Assembly: GCF_900460065.1 (NCBI RefSeq)
Contig: NZ_UAVD01000023.1
Location: 124,001-188,000, forward strand
From: Streptomyces griseus
Lineage (GTDB): Bacteria; Actinomycetota; Actinomycetes; Streptomycetales; Streptomycetaceae
Direction of reading: 5' to 3'
DNA length: 64,000 bases
The position numbers were made by a program, and so were the translations under genes. Every line of letters begins with the position of its first letter. Positions within the stretch are counted from its first letter, which is position 1. The notes beneath the pieces were generated by a model. The model was given only the letters and a program-made list of their open reading frames with translations, did not search any database and was not told where the DNA came from. Below are positions 59,834 to 64,000 of this stretch, in pieces.

Positions 59834-60601
59834 ATGAGCGGAATTCTCGACGGCAAGCGCATCCTCATCACCGGGGTGCTGATGGAGTCGTCCATCGCGT
59901 TCCACGCCGCGAAGGTGGCCCAGGAGCAGGGTGCCGAGGTCATCCTGACGGCGTTCCCGCGTCCCACCCTGACCGAGCGCATCGCCAGGAAGCTGCCGAA
60001 GCCGGCCAAGGTCATCGAGCTGGACGTGACCAACCAGGAGCACCTGGACCGGCTGGCGGGCCTGGTCCGCGAGGAGCTCGGCTCGCTCGACGGTGTCGTC
60101 CACTCCATCGGCTTCGCGCCGCAGGACGCGCTCGGCGGCAACTTCCTCAACACCCCGTTCGAGTCCGTCGCCACCGCGATGCACGTCTCGGCGTTCTCGC
60201 TGAAGTCACTGGCCATGGCCTGCAAGCCGCTGATGAGCGAGGGCGGCTCGATCGTCGGCCTCACCTTCGACGCCCAGTACGCCTGGCCGCAGTACGACTG
60301 GATGGGCCCGGCCAAGGCCGCGCTGGAGGCCACCTCCCGCTACCTCGCCCGTGACCTGGGCAAGGACGGGCTGCGCTGCAACCTGATCTCCGCCGGACCG
60401 CTGCGTTCCATGGCCGCCAAGTCCATCCCGGGCTTCGAGGAGCTGGCCGACGTCTGGAACACCCGCGCCCCGCTGGCCTGGGACATGAACGACCCGGAGC
60501 CGGCCGGCCGCAGCATCGTCGCGCTGCTCTCCGACTTCTTCCCGCGCACGACCGGCGAGATCATCCACGTCGACAGCGGCGTGCACATGATGGGCGCCTG
60601 A
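59834..60601 (+). CDS. fabI: NADH-dependent enoyl-[ACP] reductase (InhA-like)
   Basis: A 255-residue FabI/InhA enzyme that carries out the last reduction of fatty acid elongation. Cofactor segment LITGVLMESSIAFHAAKVAQ, the Tyr-x6-Lys pair in YDWMGPAKAALEATSRYL, and the end TTGEIIHVDSGVHMMGA. It begins 5 bases after fabG, so it is co-transcribed and likely coupled. Confidence 0.96.
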   Translation: MSGILDGKRILITGVLMESSIAFHAAKVAQEQGAEVILTAFPRPTLTERIARKLPKPAKVIELDVTNQEHLDRLAGLVREELGSLDGVVHSIGFAPQDALGGNFLNTPFESVATAMHVSAFSLKSLAMACKPLMSEGGSIVGLTFDAQYAWPQYDWMGPAKAALEATSRYLARDLGKDGLRCNLISAGPLRSMAAKSIPGFEELADVWNTRAPLAWDMNDPEPAGRSIVALLSDFFPRTTGEIIHVDSGVHMMGA

Positions 60602-60623
60602 CCGCGCGCCACCCCGCCCGACG

Positions 60624-60675
60624 CCCCCGGCCGCGTACCCCCTCCCGTTCTCCGGAGGCGGTACGCGGCCGGGGG
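60624..60675 (+). terminator. Terminator after fabI
   Basis: CCCCCGGCCGCGTACC (60624-60639) pairs perfectly with GGTACGCGGCCGGGGG (60660-60675); an inner CTCC/GGAG stem tightens the loop. Confidence 0.85.
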
Positions 60676-60785
60676 CCGTTCACGGTCCGTGGCCCCCCGG
60701 TGCCGCTCCGGTCGAAAAGTCGGCCGATCCACCGCAGAATGAGGAGGAACCGGACTTCTTGTCAGGCTGCGGGAGGGAGATCGCC

Positions 60786-61157
60786 GTGCGTCCCACGCGC
60801 CGCCGAACCCGTCTCCTCCTGGCCGCCCCGGTGGTCGCCGCCGCCCTCGCCGTCCCCCTGGGGGTCCACGCCGCCAGGGGTGCCGACGCCGGTACGGAAG
60901 CGGAGCCCCCGAAGCCGGAACCGGCCGGCTCGGAGTGCCGTACGGCCGTCGAGGGCTCCCGGGCCGTCGCCTACTGCCACAACCCCTACCCCTCCACCGA
61001 CCTGGTCCGGCTGCACGTCGAGTGCGACCGCTGGTGGGACGTCGACGCGGACGGCGTGGCGGTCGCGGTGGAGCCCGGACGGACCGTGCGGCTGGAGGAC
61101 CGCTGCTGGAAGGAGATCGCCACGGCGTGGGTCAGCCACCGCCCCGCCCCCGCCTGA
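60786..61157 (+). CDS. Small secreted hypothetical protein
   Basis: A 123-residue protein. A GTG at 60786 with GGGAGGGAG upstream gives a basic start (VRPTRRRTRLLLAAPVVAAA) and a signal peptide ending near GVHAARGADA. The mature part, about 85 residues, has four Cys (in SECRTAVEG, AVAYCHNPYP, HVECDRWW, EDRCWKEI), likely two disulfides, and several Trp. An in-frame ATG at 60759 would add nine residues before the signal. Unknown function. Confidence 0.7.
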   Translation: MRPTRRRTRLLLAAPVVAAALAVPLGVHAARGADAGTEAEPPKPEPAGSECRTAVEGSRAVAYCHNPYPSTDLVRLHVECDRWWDVDADGVAVAVEPGRTVRLEDRCWKEIATAWVSHRPAPA

Positions 61158-61162
61158 TCCGG

Positions 61163-61217
61163 GCGGTGCTCCGCCGCCGGGGTGCCGCTGTCCACGGACG
61201 CGCGGTGCTCCGCCGCC
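61163..61217. repeat. Imperfect direct repeat after the secreted-protein gene
   Basis: GCGGTGCTCCGCCGCC occurs at 61163-61178 and 61202-61217 (39 bases apart); the similarity extends about 30 bases with a few changes. It is in the convergent gap before the FadR-type gene, perhaps a local duplication. Confidence 0.5.
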
Positions 61218-61286
61218 GCGGTGCGCCTGTCACGGCCGTTCCGCCGCCCGGGGTGCTCGCCCGTGCCGTAAGGGGCCCGACCGCCG

Positions 61287-61961
61287 CTACACGCGGTCCG
61301 TCAGGCAGGTCAGCGCGTGGCTCGCCGCCTCGGACGCCGCCGTCTCCGCGTCCCCGGCCCGGATCGCCTCGACCAGCCGCCCGTGGTCCATGTGGTTCTC
61401 CGGTCGCAGCTCGGGACCCACGTCGCCGCGCAGGTAGTCGCGCAGCAGATCGCCGAGGTCGGCGTAGAGCCCGGTCAGGACGTCGTTGTGCGAGGCCGCG
61501 ACCACCGCCAGGTGCAGCGTCGCGTCCGCCGCCACGAACGCCTCCGCGTTCCCCGACGCCCAGGCCTCCTCCCGGCGCGCCATCAGGGTGTCCAGCTGCC
61601 GCAGGTCCCGCTCGGTGCGCCGGGCCGCCGCCAGCCGGGCCGCCGACGACTCCAGCGTCGAGCGCAGCTCCGCGATGTGCCGCGGATCGGCGGCCGCGAA
61701 CCTGCGGTGCATCACTCCCGCCAGCTCGCTCGTGGCGATCACATAGGTGCCGGAGCCCTGCCGGATGTCCAGCAGCCCGTTGTGCGCGAGGGCCCGCACG
61801 GCCTCGCGGACGGTGTTGCGGGCTACGCCCAGCTGCTCGACCAGCTCGGGCTCGGTCGGGATCCGCGAACCGACCGGCCACTCGCCCGAGGTGATCTGAT
61901 TCCTCAGCTGGGCGATCACCTGGTCGGCGAGTGCCGAACGCCGTGGAGACGTCAGCGCCAT
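61287..61961 (-). CDS. FadR/GntR-family transcriptional regulator
   Basis: A 224-residue regulator. N-terminal winged HTH of GntR type (LADQVIAQLRNQITSGEWPV, RIPTEPELVEQLGVARNTVR, LLDIRQGSGTYV) and a C-terminal FCD ligand domain (HIAELRSTLESSAARLAAAR; DATLHLAVVAASHNDVL; MDHGRLVEAIRAGD with metal-binding His/Asp). GAAGCAAGGAG precedes the ATG. It diverges from the CynX/NimT transporter, whose promoter carries an inverted repeat, and is probably its repressor. Confidence 0.92.
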   Translation of the reverse strand: MALTSPRRSALADQVIAQLRNQITSGEWPVGSRIPTEPELVEQLGVARNTVREAVRALAHNGLLDIRQGSGTYVIATSELAGVMHRRFAAADPRHIAELRSTLESSAARLAAARRTERDLRQLDTLMARREEAWASGNAEAFVAADATLHLAVVAASHNDVLTGLYADLGDLLRDYLRGDVGPELRPENHMDHGRLVEAIRAGDAETAASEAASHALTCLTDRV

Positions 61962-62048
61962 GATGCTCCTTGCTTCTGAGCCGTCGGGTCCGATCCGGAT
62001 TGTCTCAGGGACTCCGGGGGATCAGGGGGTGGGACGGATTGGACAATC

Positions 62049-62070
62049 AATCATCCCATGATTCTATGAT
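62049..62070 (+). promoter_or_regulatory. Operator and leaderless promoter of the CynX/NimT transporter gene
   Basis: AATCAT, CCC, ATGATT (62049-62063) is a perfect 6-bp inverted repeat. Immediately after, TATGAT (62065-62070) is a strong -10 that ends 6 bases before the ATG at 62077. A GntR-type regulator bound to the repeat would block RNA polymerase. Confidence 0.6.
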
Positions 62071-62076
62071 GGCCTC

Positions 62077-63375
62077 ATGCCGGACGACGATACGCAGACC
62101 CCGACCCTGAACCGCGGCTCCGCCGCGCGCACCTCCCCCGAACTCCGCGCCCAGCGGCTCCCCGGTGCGGGCGAGGCCCCCGCGCCCTGGTTGCTGCGCC
62201 TCATCGCCGTGGGACTCGTCCTGGCCGCCCTGAACCTCCGCCCCGCCATCACCAGTCTCGGCGCCCTCCTCGAAGAGGTCCGCGAGGGGCTGAACATGAG
62301 CGGGAGCGTGGCCGGCGTCCTCACCTCCGTACCGCCGCTCTGCTTCGCGGTCTTCGGCGTCATGGCGCCCCGCCTGGCCCGCCGCTTCGGCGCGGGCGCC
62401 GTGGTCTGCGCGGGCATGGCCGCCATCGCCGCCGGCCTGGTCGTCCGCCCGTACATCGGCTCCACCGCCGGGTTCCTGGCCGCCAGCGCGCTGGCCCTGA
62501 TGGGCATCGCCGTCAGCAACATCCTCATGCCGGTGATCGTCAAGCACTGGTTCCCCGACCGCGTCGGCACCATGACGGGCCTCTACTCCATGGCCCTGGC
62601 CCTCGGCACCGCCCTGGCCGCCGCGATCACCGTCCCCGTCACCGGGGCGCTCGGCGGCGACTGGCAGACGGGGCTCGTCGTCTGGGCCGTGCTCGCCGCC
62701 GTCGCCGTGCTGCCCTGGATCGTCCTCGTACGCGACCGGACCCCGGCCCCGGGCCGGCCCGCCCCGGCGGCCGCGACCGCCTCCGAGGCGCCCGCCCTGC
62801 GGATCACCCGCAGCCGCACCGCGTGGGGCCTCGCCTGCTTCTTCGGGCTCCAGGCCACCGCCGCGTACATCACCATGGGCTGGATGCCGCAGATCTTCCG
62901 CGACGCCGGGGTCTCCGCCGGCACGGCGGGACTGCTGCTCGCGGTCACCATGGCCATGGGCGTCCCGCTCGCCTTCGTCATCCCCCGGGTCGCCTCCCGG
63001 CTGAAGCAGCAGGGCCCCATCGTCGTCGTCCTCGGCCTGTGCGGTCTGATCGGTTACGCCGGCCTCTACCTCGCCCCCGCCGCCGGCGCCTGGGCCTGGG
63101 CCCTGCTCCTCGGCGTGGCCAACTGCGCCTTCCCGCTCGCCCTCACCATGATCGGCATGCGGGCCCGGTCCGGCGCGGGCGTCGTCCGGCTCTCCGCCTT
63201 CGCCCAGTCCACCGGCTACCTCCTCTCGATCCCCGGTCCGCTGCTCGTCGGCGTGCTCTACCAGCACAGCGGCGGCTGGGGGCTGCCGATCGCGCTGATG
63301 GCGGGCCTGATGATTCCCCAGATGGTGGCCGGGATCCTCGCCGGCCGGGACCGGACGATCGAGGACGAATGCTGA
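62077..63375 (+). CDS. CynX/NimT-family MFS transporter
   Basis: A 432-residue permease with 12 membrane segments. Typical features: LLRLIAVGLVLAALNLRPAI at the start, then SVAGVLTSVPPLCFAVFGVM, and LMGIAVSNILMPVIVKHWFP in TM4-5. CynX/NimT members export or import cyanate, 2-nitroimidazole or similar small molecules. Controlled by the divergent FadR-type gene. It is followed by a tiny partner protein gene. Confidence 0.9.
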   Translation: MPDDDTQTPTLNRGSAARTSPELRAQRLPGAGEAPAPWLLRLIAVGLVLAALNLRPAITSLGALLEEVREGLNMSGSVAGVLTSVPPLCFAVFGVMAPRLARRFGAGAVVCAGMAAIAAGLVVRPYIGSTAGFLAASALALMGIAVSNILMPVIVKHWFPDRVGTMTGLYSMALALGTALAAAITVPVTGALGGDWQTGLVVWAVLAAVAVLPWIVLVRDRTPAPGRPAPAAATASEAPALRITRSRTAWGLACFFGLQATAAYITMGWMPQIFRDAGVSAGTAGLLLAVTMAMGVPLAFVIPRVASRLKQQGPIVVVLGLCGLIGYAGLYLAPAAGAWAWALLLGVANCAFPLALTMIGMRARSGAGVVRLSAFAQSTGYLLSIPGPLLVGVLYQHSGGWGLPIALMAGLMIPQMVAGILAGRDRTIEDEC

Positions 63376-63392
63376 GATGCGACACTGGCCTC

Positions 63393-63509
63393 ATGCCAGT
63401 GCTCGATCCGAATCCCCAGAACGGCCAGAAGAAGCTTCTCCTCGTGTTCGGGGCGATGCTCCTCATCACCGTCGTCATCGGCGTGATCGCCACGATCGCC
63501 TCGCCCTGA
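63393..63509 (+). CDS. 38-residue transporter-associated membrane protein
   Basis: MPVLDPNPQNGQKKLLLVFG starts the protein, and one membrane helix (LLVFGAMLLITVVIGVIATI) fills the rest. It lies 17 bases after the MFS stop, with GACACT 6 bases before its ATG as a possible own promoter. It matches the SGM_5486-type transporter-associated proteins that I recall from streptomycetes. It may bind or stabilise the transporter. Confidence 0.65.
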   Translation: MPVLDPNPQNGQKKLLLVFGAMLLITVVIGVIATIASP

Positions 63510-63546
63510 CGCCCGAGGACCCCGAGAGACCCCGAGGGGTGGGGCC

Positions 63547-63569
63547 GGCCCCCCTACCCCTAGGGGGCC
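63547..63569 (+). terminator. Terminator after the transporter genes
   Basis: GGCCCCC (63547-63553) and GGGGGCC (63563-63569) pair around a 9-base loop, 38 bases after the small-protein stop. Confidence 0.55.
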
Positions 63570-63665
63570 AGGGTCAGGGTGAAGTGGGTGGGTCACCGGA
63601 TGGGACCGCCCGTCCCCGTTCCGTAGGTTCTTCGGTGACGACCCGATGACTTGACGGAGGCGGAC

Positions 63666-63875
63666 ATGCCGGCACCGACGCACACCAGGTCCCCCCGGCC
63701 GGCCGCGGACGGTGTCGAGATCCGGCTGCCCTGGTGGGCCGTCGCCCTGCCCGCCGTCGCGTTCGCCGCTCTGCTGCTGATGATCATCGCCCCCGGAGAG
63801 GCCCAGGCCGCCACCCCCGGCGATCCCGCACTCGGACAGCTGATCGAGCGGGCCCTCCAGCTGCTGTCCCGTTGA
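63666..63875 (+). CDS. Small single-pass membrane protein
   Basis: A 69-residue protein: a polar head (MPAPTHTRSPRPAADG), one membrane segment (LPWWAVALPAVAFAALLLMI), and an outer tail of about 25 residues with an amphipathic helix (LGQLIERALQLLSR). GGAGG lies 6 bases before the ATG. Conserved-looking but unknown. Confidence 0.65.
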   Translation: MPAPTHTRSPRPAADGVEIRLPWWAVALPAVAFAALLLMIIAPGEAQAATPGDPALGQLIERALQLLSR

Positions 63876-63967
63876 GGCGAATCAGCCCCGGACCAGCGCG
63901 CCGACTCCCCGCACGAGCCCGTCAACACCCTGCGCCAGAGGCCGCGTTTCGTGCGAAGCTGAGGTGT

Positions 63968-64000
63968 ATGAGCGTCGAGACACCTCGCAGGATCGTCCTT
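63968..64000 (+). CDS. Probable histidine phosphatase (SixA-like), N-terminus only
   Basis: Eleven codons at the right edge read MSVETPRRIVL. The phrase is like the start of SixA-type phosphohistidine phosphatases (RRIVLLRHAKA), whose RHG motif would follow beyond the window. A GAAGCT element lies 7 bases before the ATG, in keeping with a leaderless start. Tentative. Confidence 0.35.
   Translation, partial: MSVETPRRIVL

Noticed and set aside
20..63900. CRISPR arrays
   Set aside because: No regularly spaced repeats of 25-40 bases were seen; the only repeats are short and unspaced.
1..64000. tRNA, rRNA, insertion sequences, prophage or integrase genes
   Set aside because: No cloverleaf, rRNA-like tract, transposase or integrase motif was recognised; gene content is chromosomal core throughout.

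Overview
The window looks like core chromosome of a Streptomyces species. GC content is very high, most starts are ATG/GTG behind GGAGG-type sites, many promoters appear leaderless, and streptomycete markers are present (ectABCD, a SCO1839/Gbn-like HTH protein, an Asp23/AmaP envelope cluster, mycothiol-related enzymes). From memory, and unverified, the run from about 7.3 to 34 kb resembles the SCO1838-SCO1867 region of S. coelicolor. I see no transposase, integrase, CRISPR array, rRNA or tRNA gene.

Layout. 0-7.2 kb: the start of an IclR-type regulator diverges from an aldehyde dehydrogenase/DUF1349 pair; then a FrnE-like DsbA-family protein, a class V aminotransferase, a MarR regulator diverging from an old yellow enzyme, and a glyoxalase/maleylpyruvate-isomerase fusion. 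7.2-10.9 kb: the ectoine/hydroxyectoine operon ectABCD (minus strand), bounded by strong hairpins. 10.9-16.2 kb: a second class V aminotransferase, an amidohydrolase, a secreted LAETG-anchored protein behind a probable c-di-AMP riboswitch, and a CbiG_C-CobC fusion. 16.3-24.1 kb: a ZIP metal transporter and the translationally coupled cobalamin operon cobD-cobQ-chelatase-cobO-cbiA, behind a cobalamin riboswitch and a short leader ORF. 24.1-30.8 kb: phosphate transporter (Pit) with a PHO box, a class II aldolase, an alpha/beta hydrolase, a helical hypothetical protein, a VOC protein and a zinc metallopeptidase. 30.9-34.1 kb: an ABC-F protein preceded by a seven-codon ORF, the small nucleoid protein Gbn, and an enoyl-CoA hydratase.

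34.2-37.4 kb: alkaline-shock cluster (two Asp23-like proteins, small membrane proteins, AmaP). 37.4-45 kb: an atypical SDR, a GH15 enzyme, SURF1, a Cys-rich zinc protein, a DEDDh exonuclease with BRCT-like end, and a large RING-TerD protein. 45.2-48 kb: an operon of an AGMO-like hydroxylase, a lysoplasmalogenase and a zinc alcohol dehydrogenase, which together suggest ether-lipid turnover. 48-54.6 kb: a secreted subtilase, DUF485/ActP acetate symporter, moaA, a Cys protein, DUF3099 and GlsB. 54.6-64 kb: tyrS, tldD/tldE, fabG-fabI, a secreted protein, a FadR-type regulator diverging from a CynX/NimT transporter with a tiny partner protein, a small membrane protein, and the start of a probable SixA phosphatase.

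The most interesting items are regulatory or contextual: two riboswitches (one with a coupled leader peptide), the uORF in front of ABC-F, palindromes and GATC clusters before gbn, the candidate ether-lipid operon, and the RING-TerD gene diverging from it. All functional statements come from reading the sequence and from knowledge of protein families; no database search was run.
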